Shown: in pieces, positions 18,766 to 26,298 of the stretch | Position numbering within the stretch: position 1 is the first letter of the stretch | Layout of the letters: every line of letters begins with the position of its first letter | Assembly (NCBI RefSeq): GCF_003333265.1 | Contig: NZ_QOLB01000094.1 | Coordinates: 1 to 45,432, forward strand | Length of the DNA: 45,432 nt | Source of the DNA: Candidatus Halocynthiibacter alkanivorans | Lineage (GTDB): Bacteria > Pseudomonadota > Alphaproteobacteria > Rhodobacterales > Rhodobacteraceae | Direction: 5' to 3' | The notes under the pieces: model-generated | The model's database searches: none | What the model was told of the DNA's origin: nothing | Seen by the model: only the letters and a program-made list of their open reading frames with translations | Program-made: the position numbers and the translations under genes

Positions 18766-19098
18766 ATGGCAACTTATATTGTGACCGGAAATTATACTTC
18801 AGAGGCGATCAAAGGCCTGATTGCAGCGCCGAGCGACCGCAGTGTCGCGGTGAAGAGCATCGTGGAATCTGCCGGTGGTTCGCTGGTGTCATACCTGGTC
18901 ACCACCGGGGAAAGTGATTTTTCAATGGTCGTGAGCACCGACGATGTGGAAGGCATGCTTGCGGTGCTGATGGTGGCCGGGGCCAGCGGTGGCGTCTGCA
19001 ACCTGAAAACCATTCAGGCCTTCAGTGGTGCTGAATTTGAGGCGGCACAGAAACGCGCCGGGGGACTGGCGGCGGGCTACAAATCGCTGGTGAAATAG
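18766..19098 (+). CDS. GYD domain-containing protein
   Basis: A 110-residue protein that matches the GYD family (small alpha/beta ferredoxin-like proteins of unknown function), beginning MATYIVTGNYTSEAIKGL. The start is set by AGGGAG at 18752-18757; an earlier in-frame ATG at 18730 has no such site. It is a single gene with its own divergent promoter region; the role is unknown. Confidence 0.75.
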   Translation: MATYIVTGNYTSEAIKGLIAAPSDRSVAVKSIVESAGGSLVSYLVTTGESDFSMVVSTDDVEGMLAVLMVAGASGGVCNLKTIQAFSGAEFEAAQKRAGGLAAGYKSLVK

Positions 19099-19271
19099 CC
19101 GGTCGCAACGGCAGCAGGCGTGGGGTACAGGGTTGGGCGCAGGGAAGGGGCCAAGACAGGGCGTGAGGACCGGAACAGGGCGTAACCACAGGGCGTAACG
19201 ACCGGGACAGAGCGTATAGACCGGGGCCAGCGCCCGGGGGTGACGGACGTTGACGCCAACAATGAAAACAA

Positions 19272-19348
19272 CAGAAGCAGAAGCAGAAGCAGAAGCAGAA
19301 GCAGAAGCAGAAGCAGAAGCAGAAGCAGAAGCAGAAGCAGAAGCAGAA
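19272..19348. repeat. Hexanucleotide tandem repeat (CAGAAG) x12
   Basis: Twelve perfect CAGAAG units (19272-19343) followed by a partial CAGAA. Both strands are open in all frames across it, which makes spurious poly-Leu and Glu-Ala frames. Confidence 0.95.
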
Positions 19349-19367
19349 AATGCTCCTGGCTCACCAG

Positions 19368-19560
19368 AGCAGCAACAGCTGCTGCAGCGGTGCCGCCCGT
19401 CCCCTCCTGACCTGACCGGCGGCGCCGCCCCGTTCAACAGCAATAGCGGTGTCCCCGCCTGCGGCGCGGAGCCTCCGCGATTGAAGTTGAGCGGCTCTGC
19501 TTTGCCGGCCCGGGGGAGGCGTGACGGGCGGCTCCGGAGCAGCAGCAGCCGGCGGCCTGC
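19368..19560. repeat. Long imperfect palindromic element, copy B
   Basis: The arms 19368-19449 and about 19475-19555 are imperfect reverse complements (shared blocks CCGC.ATTG..GTTGA.CGG and GACGGGCGGC.CCG). Its loop (19448-19477) matches that of copy A at 13571 in all but one position. Like copy A it lies between convergent genes. Confidence 0.65.
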
Positions 19561-19752
19561 GGGCGGGCGCTTGTCGATGCGGTTGGATGTCGGCGGAGAG
19601 GCGCGCAACAAGGCAGAGAACGACCAGAAAATGGCCGCGTAAGGGGCAGAGAATAAAAGAAAAAGCAGAGACCGTCACAGCCCGGCAGAGCAGACGCTCA
19701 GGTATGGGGCTGGCGCCGGGCTGCGCGCCGGAGGCGCGGTCGGCTGCAAAGC

Positions 19753-19783
19753 AAAACGCCCCGGCCAGGTGGCCGGGGCGTTT
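19753..19783 (-). terminator. Intrinsic terminator of the gpt cluster
   Basis: AAACGCCCCGGCC (19754-19766) and GGCCGGGGCGTTT (19771-19783) form a perfect 13-bp stem with a four-base loop. Read on the minus strand it ends in a T-rich tail, about 50 bases after the gpt stop. Confidence 0.85.
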
Positions 19784-19830
19784 GAATAGTCAGTATGCCG
19801 ACCAAAAGTCAGGTCGGAACGCCACAGCGC

Positions 19831-20337
19831 TCAGTCGTTGCCGCGGTAGGGCTGTACATATTGCAGCGCCATATCCCAGGGGAAGAAAATCCAGGTGTCC
19901 TGGCTGACCTCAGTGATGAACGTATCCACATCGGGGCGGCCTTCGGGCTTGGCATAAACGGTGGCAAAATGCGCCTTTGGGAACAGGTCGCGCACCAGCT
20001 GCAGGGTTTTGCCGCTGTCGACCAGGTCATCGATGACCAGAATGCCGGTGCCGTCGCCCATAATGGCGGCGTCCGGTGATTTCAGCACTTCCGCCAAGGA
20101 CTGACTCTTGTGGTCATAGGATTTCACCGAAATAGTGTCGACGGTGCGGATGTCGAGCTCGCGGGCCACGATCATCGCCGGCGCCATGCCGCCGCGGGTG
20201 ATGGCGACCACGGCTTTCCAGGTGCCGCCCTCTTCGGGTCCATTGCCGTCGAGCCGCCAGGCCAGCGCCCGGCTGTCGCGGTGGATCTGGTCCCAGGAGA
20301 TGTGGAAGCCTTTTTCATGGGGCAAACGATCATTCAT
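19831..20337 (-). CDS. gpt: Xanthine-guanine phosphoribosyltransferase
   Basis: Salvages guanine and xanthine with PRPP to GMP and XMP. The 168 residues have the length and sequence of bacterial Gpt: [19 protein letters not shown] at the start, [17 protein letters not shown] and the PRPP-binding loop [13 protein letters not shown] (99-111), followed by DTWIFFPWD at the C-terminus. Last gene of the minus-strand cluster fabI-lysE-gpt, with a strong terminator behind it. Confidence 0.93.
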   Translation of the reverse strand: MNDRLPHEKGFHISWDQIHRDSRALAWRLDGNGPEEGGTWKAVVAITRGGMAPAMIVARELDIRTVDTISVKSYDHKSQSLAEVLKSPDAAIMGDGTGILVIDDLVDSGKTLQLVRDLFPKAHFATVYAKPEGRPDVDTFITEVSQDTWIFFPWDMALQYVQPYRGND

Positions 20338-20349
20338 TGGTCGGGTCCT

Positions 20350-20964
20350 TCAGCTCGCCGCGATTTTAACGCCAAGGGCGGCGAGCAGCCCCCCCAGCAC
20401 GCGGTCGATTACGGATTTCAGATTGAGGTAAGTGGTGCGGGCCCGTTCGAAGGCGAACAGGCGGGCGACAAAGATATTCCACACGGTCTCATTGGCAAAG
20501 ACGATGGCCAGAATGGCGCTGTAAAGCGGCCAGCCGCTGTCCTGAGGCACCGCACCGATAAAAATGGCGGCAAACAAGACCGCTGGTTTCGGGTTGGCAA
20601 GCTGGGTGGTCAGGCCCAGCAAAAAGGCGCGTTTCAGCGACATCGGCGCGCGGTCGGCCTCCGTGCTGCTGGCCAGCGGCGCATCGGCGCCGCGCCACAT
20701 GCCGATGGCGAGCCAGAACAGGTAGAGGGCGCCGGCAATTTTCAGAAAGGTCAGCGCGGCGGGGGCCATCTCAAACAAGGTGGCAAGCCCAAACAGCGCC
20801 GCCGCCGCCCAGGCCACTGCGCCGGTGCCGATCCCCAGCGCCAGCGCCGTGCCGCTGCGCAGGCCCCGGGTCAGCCCGATGCGCGCCGCCATCAGTACCG
20901 CAGGGCCGGGGCTGACCGCGGCCATCAGATGCAGCACAAATATGGGGGCGAGCACCGCGAACAC
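20350..20964 (-). CDS. LysE/RhtB-family amino-acid exporter
   Basis: 204 residues with about six hydrophobic segments and the family signature SPGPAVLMAARIGLTRGLRSG near the N-terminus plus NPKPAVLF in the middle. Members export lysine, threonine, homoserine lactone or similar small compounds through the inner membrane; the substrate cannot be read from sequence. It lies four bases after fabI and 12 bases before gpt, so the three are likely one transcript. Confidence 0.85.
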   Translation of the reverse strand: MFAVLAPIFVLHLMAAVSPGPAVLMAARIGLTRGLRSGTALALGIGTGAVAWAAAALFGLATLFEMAPAALTFLKIAGALYLFWLAIGMWRGADAPLASSTEADRAPMSLKRAFLLGLTTQLANPKPAVLFAAIFIGAVPQDSGWPLYSAILAIVFANETVWNIFVARLFAFERARTTYLNLKSVIDRVLGGLLAALGVKIAAS

Positions 20965-20968
20965 TGGA

Positions 20969-21775
20969 TCAGCCTTTGCTCATGTCAGGCGCATCGACCG
21001 CCTTCATGCCGACGATATGGTAGCCCGCATCCACGTGGTGGGTTTCACCGGTCACACCGGCGCCGAGATCAGACAGCAGGTAAAGCGCCGAGCCGCCGAC
21101 ATCATCGATGGTCACATTGCGGCGCAGCGGTGAATTGTATTCGTTCCATTTCATGATGTAACGGAAGTCGCCGATGCCGGATGCGGCCAGGGTCTTGATC
21201 GGGCCGGCGGAGATGGAATTGCAACGGATACCGTCTTTGCCAAGGTCTTCGGCGATGTAGCGCACCGAGGCTTCCAGCGCCGCTTTGGCCACGCCCATGA
21301 CATTGTAATGGGGCATCACCCGCTCCGCACCATAGTAGGTCAGAGTCAGCAGCGAGCCGCCTTCGGGCATCATTTTCGCCGCGCGCGCACAGACGGCGGT
21401 AAAGGAATAGACCGAGATATCCATCGTCATGTTGAAATTGTCACGGCTGGTATCAACGTAGCGGCCGCGCAGCTCGCCCTTGTCGGAAAAGCCGATGGCG
21501 TGCACTACAAAATCAAGCGTGCCCCATTTCTCTTCCAGCGTATTGAACAGGGTGTCGATCGAGGCCGCGTCCGAGACGTCACAGGGGATCACCATGTCAG
21601 AGCCCAGCTTGTCTGCCAGCGGGCCGACCCGTTTTTTCAGCTGCTCACCCTGGTAGGAAAAGGCCAGTTCAGCACCAGCACCGGCAAGCGCTTTGGCTAT
21701 GCCCCAGGCAATGGATTTGTCATTGGCCAGGCCCATAATCAGGCCGCGTTTGCCCTTCATCAGGTTATTTGACAT
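20969..21775 (-). CDS. fabI: Enoyl-[acyl-carrier-protein] reductase (NADH)
   Basis: Reduces the enoyl-ACP double bond in the last step of each fatty acid elongation cycle. The 268 residues start with MKGKRGLIMGLANDKSIAWG (atypical SDR nucleotide-binding loop of FabI) and carry Y147, Y157 and K164, equivalent to the Tyr/Tyr/Lys catalytic set of E. coli FabI, within TYYGAERVMPHYNVMGVAK. ISAGPIKTLAASGI is the substrate loop that triclosan-type inhibitors order. Divergently transcribed from pdxH. Confidence 0.95.
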   Translation of the reverse strand: MSNNLMKGKRGLIMGLANDKSIAWGIAKALAGAGAELAFSYQGEQLKKRVGPLADKLGSDMVIPCDVSDAASIDTLFNTLEEKWGTLDFVVHAIGFSDKGELRGRYVDTSRDNFNMTMDISVYSFTAVCARAAKMMPEGGSLLTLTYYGAERVMPHYNVMGVAKAALEASVRYIAEDLGKDGIRCNSISAGPIKTLAASGIGDFRYIMKWNEYNSPLRRNVTIDDVGGSALYLLSDLGAGVTGETHHVDAGYHIVGMKAVDAPDMSKG

Positions 21776-21928
21776 CTGTGGTCCTCGACGTTTTTTATAT
21801 AAGAGTTATGTTCGTGTATGCGGTTTGAGCCTTTGCTTCAAGTCTTGCCCCACCGGAAACACTGTTGCGGATTCTGATCCGGGCGTGCCAGAACACCGCA
21901 TAGAGAATGAACCGATTGAGGCAGCGAT

Positions 21929-22531
21929 ATGGGCAACAGACACGGAATATTTGCAGGGGATGACCCGTTTGCAATCACTCGCAACTGGTTGGCTGAGGCG
22001 GAAAAAACCGAGCCCAACGATCCGGATGCAATTGCATTGGCGACGGTGGACGCGTCAGGCATGCCCAATGTGCGTATGGTATTGCTGAAGGCGGTTGAAG
22101 GCGACGCGCTGGTGTTTTTCACCAATTACGCCAGTGAAAAAGGCGCGGAGCTGGCCGGGGGCAAAGCCGCGTTTGTGATGCATTGGAAGTCTTTGCGCCG
22201 CCAGGTGCGGGTGCGCGGTCTGGTGGAAAAAGCCGATGCGGCCACGTCGGATGCTTATTATCAGTCACGCTCGCTGGGCAGCCGGATCGGCGCCTGGGCC
22301 TCAGATCAGTCCAGACCGCTGGAGAGCCGGGCGGCGCTGGTGGAAGCGGCGGCACGCGAAGGGCTGCGCCACGGGTTGAAACCGGCACGGCCGCCGTTCT
22401 GGGGCGGCTACCGGATCCGGCCACTGGAATTTGAATTCTGGGCCGATGGCGAGTTCCGCCTGCACAACCGTTTTCAGTGGCGGAGATTACAGCTGCAGGA
22501 GGCTTGGAAGGTTCAGCGACTGAATCCGTAA
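21929..22531 (+). CDS. pdxH: Pyridoxamine 5'-phosphate oxidase
   Basis: An FMN enzyme that oxidises pyridoxamine/pyridoxine phosphate to PLP. The 200 residues show [44 protein letters not shown]-like segment ([13 protein letters not shown]), [14 protein letters not shown] and the C-terminal [14 protein letters not shown] ... [10 protein letters not shown], all typical of PdxH. The gene is separated from fabI by 153 bases containing both promoters. Confidence 0.94.
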   Translation: MGNRHGIFAGDDPFAITRNWLAEAEKTEPNDPDAIALATVDASGMPNVRMVLLKAVEGDALVFFTNYASEKGAELAGGKAAFVMHWKSLRRQVRVRGLVEKADAATSDAYYQSRSLGSRIGAWASDQSRPLESRAALVEAAAREGLRHGLKPARPPFWGGYRIRPLEFEFWADGEFRLHNRFQWRRLQLQEAWKVQRLNP

Positions 22532-22652
22532 GCAACTTAACGCTGCTTCGTAAGTGGTTGAGCAAATTGCCTTAAATAAAACTTGCAAGTGGAGCCGACC
22601 TGTCCCAGGTTTCTTCTGGGATGTGGGGCATTGGGACCCCCGAAATGGTGTT

Positions 22653-23183
22653 ATGGATGAAGATGTCGCGGCCGTTGCCGTATTTGGACATGTAAAGTGG
22701 TTTGATCCTTCAAAAGGGTTTGGTTTTGTTGTCACTGGGGATGGCGGGCCGGACATTTTGTTGCATGCAAACGTTTTGCGAAATTTTGGCCAGAGTTCAG
22801 TGGCCGATTCTGCGGGTATTGAACTGACTGTGCAGCAGACAGATCGCGGCGTGCAGGCGGTGGAGGTGCTGAGCATCGAACCACCGGAGAGCAATTCGAT
22901 CTATCTGATGGAAGACCCTGAGCTGGGGCTGGGGGAGTTTCCGGATGATGTGCTGCTTGAACCCGCGCGGGTGAAGTGGTTCGACAAGGCCAAGGGATTT
23001 GGCTTTGCAAATGTATTTGGCAAAGAGGACGATGTGTTTGTGCATATAGAAGTCTTGCGCCGCTCGGGTCTGGCTGATTTGCAGCCGGGAGAAGCCGTCG
23101 GCATCAAAGTTGTGGATGGCAAACGCGGGCGCATGGCCGCCCAGGTCTGTGCCTGGGATTCTGCGCCGAGGTTTGACGAATGA
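22653..23183 (+). CDS. Two-domain cold-shock protein
   Basis: 176 residues with two cold-shock (OB-fold) domains: GHVKWFDPSKGFGFVV near residue 12 and ARVKWFDKAKGFGFAN near 108, each with the RNP1-like KGFGF motif and an RNP2-like D(I/V)(L/F)(L/V)H. Such proteins bind single-stranded RNA and loosen secondary structure. ATG 22653 is favoured since the family begins shortly before the first domain; an in-frame GTG at 22554 would add 33 residues unlike it. Its stop overlaps the start of the DUF192 gene by four bases. Confidence 0.8.
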   Translation: MDEDVAAVAVFGHVKWFDPSKGFGFVVTGDGGPDILLHANVLRNFGQSSVADSAGIELTVQQTDRGVQAVEVLSIEPPESNSIYLMEDPELGLGEFPDDVLLEPARVKWFDKAKGFGFANVFGKEDDVFVHIEVLRRSGLADLQPGEAVGIKVVDGKRGRMAAQVCAWDSAPRFDE

Positions 23184-23665
23184 AGGCAGGTCGCATCGCG
23201 CTGAGCCTGCTGCTGTCGCTGGCCACCGGCACTGCCGCCCTGGCCGGCGGTTGCCGCAATGATATTGTCGAGCTGCGCGGCGACTGGGGTTCTGCCCGCT
23301 TTACGGTTGAAGTGGCGGACGACAACGCGGAGCGCGCCCAGGGGCTGATGAACCGCAACTCACTCGCCAGCAGCGCCGGCATGTTGTTCATCTTTGATGC
23401 GCCACAACCGGCCAGTTTCTGGATGAAGAATACGCTGATCCCGCTGGATATGATTTTTGTCGATGAGAGCGGTCTTGTGCGCGAGGTCAAAAGCAACGCC
23501 ATCCCCGGCGATGAAACGCCGATTTTTGGCGGCAATGACATTCTGATGGTTCTGGAGATCAACGGCGGCCTCGCCGGCCGGCTTGGAATCACGCCTGGCA
23601 GCGAAATTCGCCACCCAGGGCTGAGCCCGGAAAAAATTCTTTGGGATTGTGGCGAAAAATCGTAA
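23180..23665 (+). CDS. Secreted DUF192 family protein
   Basis: 161 residues: a Sec signal peptide (about 1-22, [16 protein letters not shown]) and a DUF192 domain with [39 protein letters not shown] and [10 protein letters not shown]. The domain is widespread and of unknown function; here it should be periplasmic. ATG 23180 overlaps the cold-shock gene stop, an arrangement that implies translational coupling. Confidence 0.85.
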   Translation: MKAGRIALSLLLSLATGTAALAGGCRNDIVELRGDWGSARFTVEVADDNAERAQGLMNRNSLASSAGMLFIFDAPQPASFWMKNTLIPLDMIFVDESGLVREVKSNAIPGDETPIFGGNDILMVLEINGGLAGRLGITPGSEIRHPGLSPEKILWDCGEKS

Positions 23666-23711
23666 TTTAGCTCTTTCCATTCCCGGGGGCTGAGTATATT
23701 CAGCCCTCAGT

Positions 23712-23788
23712 CGGGGCGTAGCGCAGCCTGGTAGCGCGACGGTTTTGGGTACCGTAGGTCGCAAGTTCGAATCTTGCCGTCCCGACCA
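23712..23788 (+). tRNA. tRNA-Pro (anticodon TGG)
   Basis: 77 bases fold into a standard cloverleaf: acceptor CGGGGCG/CGTCCCG, D-arm with AGCGCAGCCTGGTAGCGCG, anticodon stem ACGGT/ACCGT around loop TTTGGGT (anticodon TGG), T-loop TTCGAAT and an encoded CCA end. It closely follows the E. coli proline tRNA pattern. The prophage integrase begins just beyond its 3' end. Confidence 0.97.
23745..23788 (+). other. Probable left attachment site (attL) in the 3' half of tRNA-Pro
   Basis: An integrase gene reading toward the tRNA starts its 3' end 62 bases beyond the CCA, and phage genes follow. Tyrosine integrases usually cross over in the anticodon or T-arm half of the tRNA and restore it. The exact core cannot be set, because the matching attR is outside the window. 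Confidence 0.6.
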
Positions 23789-23790
23789 TT

Positions 23791-23816
23791 AAAAACAATG
23801 ACTTACCCGGTCATTG
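23791..23816 (-). terminator. Intrinsic terminator of the integrase gene
   Basis: CAATGAC (23796-23802) pairs with GTCATTG (23810-23816); on the minus strand the stem is followed by five T (23795-23791), about 35 bases after the integrase stop. Confidence 0.7.
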
Positions 23817-23849
23817 ATGCAGCGAGAGCCAGCCGGTTTACAGCTTGGT

Positions 23850-24953
23850 TTACAGTTTTGTTCTCGCATCGTACCGCTCAATCTTCGCGCCAAGACCGTC
23901 CGCCATGTCCGGATGCAAGCGGACATATGCCTCGATGATTTCGGTTGCGTGTTTGATCGACCAGCCCATGGCAGTAGCGATTTCACCTATCTCTCCACCA
24001 GCCCTCAGCAGTCGCGTTGCGGCAGTGCCGCGCGCATCATACAGGCGCAGGTCAGGGCGGAACGGGTCAGGCAGGCCTTTGTCTCGCGCACCCTTGATTA
24101 TGTCGTCACGGGCCGTTGAGACAGCATCGCCCAGATAATTTGGATTCTTGTAGGGTTGCCCCTTCTTGCCAACCAGAATGGTGGCTTGGCCCGTTGGCGT
24201 TTCAGCAATCAGTTTTGCCATGCGGCGGGTGACCGGGATCGAGGCGGGGCGCTTTCGCTTGTTTGTGCGGACGACAATGCGCTGCCCCTTTGGTGTTTTT
24301 TCGACGTTGAACAGGCTGAGCCGGTAAAGATCGCCGGGGCGCAGGCCGGTTTCGCAAAGCGCGACAAGGATCCGCCCAATATGTTTGGGCGCCATTGCCT
24401 CAAAGGCATCTATTTCCTCCGGGGACCAGAATATGTCGGCGCGATCCGCTTTGTAGACCGACTTAATATCCTTTAGTCGATTTTCCGTCAGCAGGCTGCG
24501 GTCCAGGCCGAATTTGATGATCCGCTGAAGGTGGCGCAGCCGGTCGTCTCCTACCTTCCCCCCGATCCGGTCCCTCCATTTCAGGACAACGCGTCGGATT
24601 CGGGGGTCATTGATGGCAGCGAGGGGGCCGTCGCCGAACTCCTGATCAATGCCATTAGTTGGATGGAAAAGGGATGTGCGGATGTCTTTCTGGTATCGCG
24701 CAGAGAACTTCATAAAGTCCTGGCTGTCCATAAATTCTGTAATGACGCTTCTGAATTTTCCCTGAGCCGGCGAAGCGGGGGCGCTTGCCGCGAAAGCGGC
24801 TATATACTCGGCACTGCCGATCTTGATTTTGCCGTCACTGTTCCAGAATGTTGGTGCGCCTTTGCCTCTCCACGCCCGGTGATATTCCATGACTTTGCCG
24901 CTGGCCAACGTCTTCCTGACCTTGTGAATCCCTTTGAGATTAACCCTTGGCAT
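23850..24953 (-). CDS. int: Phage tyrosine integrase
   Basis: 367 residues. The C-terminal catalytic domain shows the first Arg in ETGLRPGDLYRL, RLYDARGTAATRLL (second Arg box, with Tyr where His is usual), GWSIKHATEIIEAY with the likely nucleophile Tyr, and an N-terminal SAM-like core-binding domain (about 80-180). It integrates and excises the prophage at the neighbouring tRNA-Pro. ATG 24953 (MPRVNLKGIHKVRK) is chosen because GGAGG lies upstream and the family starts there; the longer frame overlaps the preceding small gene. Confidence 0.9.
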   Translation of the reverse strand: MPRVNLKGIHKVRKTLASGKVMEYHRAWRGKGAPTFWNSDGKIKIGSAEYIAAFAASAPASPAQGKFRSVITEFMDSQDFMKFSARYQKDIRTSLFHPTNGIDQEFGDGPLAAINDPRIRRVVLKWRDRIGGKVGDDRLRHLQRIIKFGLDRSLLTENRLKDIKSVYKADRADIFWSPEEIDAFEAMAPKHIGRILVALCETGLRPGDLYRLSLFNVEKTPKGQRIVVRTNKRKRPASIPVTRRMAKLIAETPTGQATILVGKKGQPYKNPNYLGDAVSTARDDIIKGARDKGLPDPFRPDLRLYDARGTAATRLLRAGGEIGEIATAMGWSIKHATEIIEAYVRLHPDMADGLGAKIERYDARTKL

Positions 24954-25122
24954 CGAAGAAATCCTCCACTTCATCAGGCTTTGTCTGCTGGCCCGCCTGA
25001 GGTGGCAGGATCCTGATTGTACCATCTTTGGTGACTTCGACCACGCCGACCTCAAATCCAGCGTCTTGTGCCCCGCTGATGGCGCGCGTGACCTGCGCCT
25101 TGGTGAAACGTGTAGAGCTCAT
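24940..25122 (-). CDS. Small phage protein upstream of integrase (60 aa)
   Basis: Begins MSSTRFTKAQVTRAISGAQDAGF and is followed by VEVTKDGTIRIL and an acidic end; it overlaps the integrase start by 14 bases, so the two are coupled. Position and a possible N-terminal helix-turn-helix (FTKAQVTRAISGAQDAG) would suit an excisionase or integrase regulator, but this is an inference; small genes of this kind often precede integrases in Rhodobacteraceae prophages. Confidence 0.65.
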   Translation of the reverse strand: MSSTRFTKAQVTRAISGAQDAGFEVGVVEVTKDGTIRILPPQAGQQTKPDEVEDFFDAKG

Positions 25123-25140
25123 GGCGCGCCTTTATGTGTT

Positions 25141-25171
25141 GCCCCGCCTGCGGTCCAGATGCAGACGGGGC
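25141..25171 (-). repeat. 11-bp stem hairpin between small early genes
   Basis: GCCCCGCCTGC (25141-25151) pairs with 25161-25171 (one G-T pair) around a nine-base loop. It lies between two minus-strand genes and has no T-tract, so it may be an RNA stability or attenuation element. Confidence 0.6.
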
Positions 25172-25203
25172 GGGCCTCCCGTGAGTGGGATCTTGTTGTG
25201 AGG

Positions 25204-25422
25204 TTACTCGGCTGCGATTGCGGCCGGTGGTGACAGGTCAGTCAACTGGCGCGCGATGATGGTCAGCTCACTGCCCTGAACCATCGCGATCTGGGCGTAA
25301 TGGCAATGCCGGCTGATGGCCTGATTGAAGTGGCCGCTGGCGAAGTCATATTCCGAGCAGCTGTAATATGTCGGCTCGCCATCGGCCTCGATGATTGAGA
25401 CTTTGAACAGAGTCTGGCTCAT
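25204..25422 (-). CDS. Hypothetical phage early protein (72 aa)
   Basis: Starts MSQTLFKVSIIEADGEPTYYSCSEYDF. The start at 25422 overlaps the previous gene's stop by four bases, which supports it against a longer upstream frame. No motif recognised; two cysteines and no membrane segment. Confidence 0.6.
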   Translation of the reverse strand: MSQTLFKVSIIEADGEPTYYSCSEYDFASGHFNQAISRHCHYAQIAMVQGSELTIIARQLTDLSPPAAIAAE

Positions 25423-25616
25423 GCCGCGCACCGTCCGCTCAGGGCGACGGTCTGCAGCATGATGCGCTGGCCGTTGAACCGGCAGCCGCGGGCGTTCAGC
25501 AAGGTGCGCCATGCCATCGCGCGGATGGTGGGGGAGTGGACGGCACCATGGGTCGCGATCATGCGAGCGCCGGAAAGCGTATTTGCACTGATTGGTCGGT
25601 TGACGAGATTTGACAT
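25419..25616 (-). CDS. Hypothetical phage early protein (65 aa)
   Basis: A very good AAAAGGAGG site stands before ATG 25616 on the minus strand. The basic protein (about pI high, many Arg) has no motif I recognise. It is the first gene of the leftward early operon, and two operator-like TAAGCAAATTG sequences lie just upstream at 25650 and 25680. Confidence 0.6.
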   Translation of the reverse strand: MSNLVNRPISANTLSGARMIATHGAVHSPTIRAMAWRTLLNARGCRFNGQRIMLQTVALSGRCAA

Positions 25617-25649
25617 CTGAGCCTCCTTTTCACTACTGGAAGCTTTAAC

Positions 25650-25690
25650 TAAGCAAATTGCGTAGATCAAGTTTAAAAGTAAGCAAATTG
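25650..25690. promoter_or_regulatory. Operator-like repeats of the leftward early operon
   Basis: TAAGCAAATTG occurs at 25650-25660 and again exactly 30 bases on at 25680-25690, i.e. on the same face of the helix, directly upstream of the leftward gene start at 25616. Confidence 0.6.
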
Positions 25691-25806
25691 TTTATTTTTG
25701 TTTCTGAGGGCGACGAGCAGAGCCCGAATCGTGACAAGTCGGACGTATTAACTGGAGCTCAGGCCATCGTCGGCAATCTCTGGTTGAACCGCTAAAACTT
25801 GGCTCT

Positions 25807-25832
25807 TCGCAAAATGCAATTGTTTTGCTAAT
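25807..25832. promoter_or_regulatory. Operator-like inverted repeat
   Basis: GCAAAA and TTTTGC are separated by TGCAATTG, giving one direct and one inverted copy of the AGCAAAWTG-type half-site, 26 bases before the GTG of a small plus-strand gene. Confidence 0.5.
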
Positions 25833-25857
25833 GTTCTAGTGTCATGGAGATCGCGCT

Positions 25858-26028
25858 GTGGATGAGAAAGAAATACTGGAGATGTTGAAAGAGGCCCGAA
25901 ACCAATCCTGGTTGCCACTGGATTTTTGGGTTGATCTGACCGAAGGTCTTGATCACAGGGCCATAGCTATCCTGTGCGGCAGGTCGGCGATTTTTCCAAA
26001 ATACATGAATTCTAAAGGCAAGCCGTAG
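25858..26028 (+). CDS. Possible small phage gene (56 aa) converging with the repressor
   Basis: A GTG at 25858 is preceded by GGAG with good spacing (25846-25849). The product contains LPLDFWVDLTEGLDHRAIAIL, which looks protein-like rather than random, and its last 76 bases overlap the 3' end of the repressor gene on the other strand. No family recognised. Confidence 0.4.
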   Translation: MDEKEILEMLKEARNQSWLPLDFWVDLTEGLDHRAIAILCGRSAIFPKYMNSKGKP

Positions 26029-26213
26029 GTTTTGCGGAGTTTCTTCGCTGCAGAGAGGGAGAGTTCACGCCGCGCATTTTCAAACGGGCCATAGACTTGC
26101 TCGCTGAGGCCCGCGCGTTCGGCAAAATCCTTCTTAGACATGTCCAGGATTTCCCGGACCCGTTTCAGTCTCGCTGCGACTGCTTCAATATTATCTTCTA
26201 GTTCTTCGAGCAT
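25953..26213 (-). CDS. XRE-family repressor (helix-turn-helix)
   Basis: 86 residues with one XRE helix-turn-helix: LKRVREILDMSKKDFAERAG, LSEQVYGPFENARRELSL, SAAKKLRKTYGLPLEFMY. There is no peptidase/oligomerisation domain, so it is smaller than lambda CI. Transcribed away from the Cro-like gene, with operator-like repeats between them and more in front of the leftward operon: the likely lysogeny regulator. No strong ribosome-binding site before ATG 26213. Confidence 0.8.
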   Translation of the reverse strand: MLEELEDNIEAVAARLKRVREILDMSKKDFAERAGLSEQVYGPFENARRELSLSAAKKLRKTYGLPLEFMYFGKIADLPHRIAMAL

Positions 26214-26248
26214 TTGGAGATACTACCGTCTACGCTAATTTGTGGCAC

Positions 26249-26284
26249 TGAGCAAAATGCGTATTTACAAACTAAGCAAAATGC
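26249..26284. promoter_or_regulatory. Operator-like repeats between repressor and Cro-like gene
   Basis: TGAGCAAAATGC (26249-26260) and TAAGCAAAATGC (26273-26284) lie 24 bases apart in the 85-base gap between the two divergent regulators, where repressor-operator contacts are expected. Confidence 0.65.
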
Positions 26285-26298
26285 ATATTTTGTTTCAC

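Larger units (their letters stand above)
19099..19830. other. 732-bp convergent intergenic region made of repeats
   Basis: It lies between the ends of the GYD gene and gpt. From the left it holds degenerate tandem copies of an ACAGGGCGTAACGACCGG-like unit (about 19155-19225), a 12-copy hexanucleotide repeat (19272-19348), palindromic element copy B (19368-19560) and the gpt terminator (19753-19783). An open frame through the hexanucleotide repeat, (EA)n, has no ribosome-binding site and is not called. Confidence 0.6.

Noticed and set aside
19250-19642. (Glu-Ala)n frame and its poly-Leu counterpart through the hexanucleotide repeat
   Set aside because: No ribosome-binding site, sequence is only the simple repeat plus palindrome DNA; not supported as a gene.
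20110-21156. 348-codon plus-strand frame over gpt, lysE and fabI
   Set aside because: Opposite three well-known genes; composition typical of a shadow frame.
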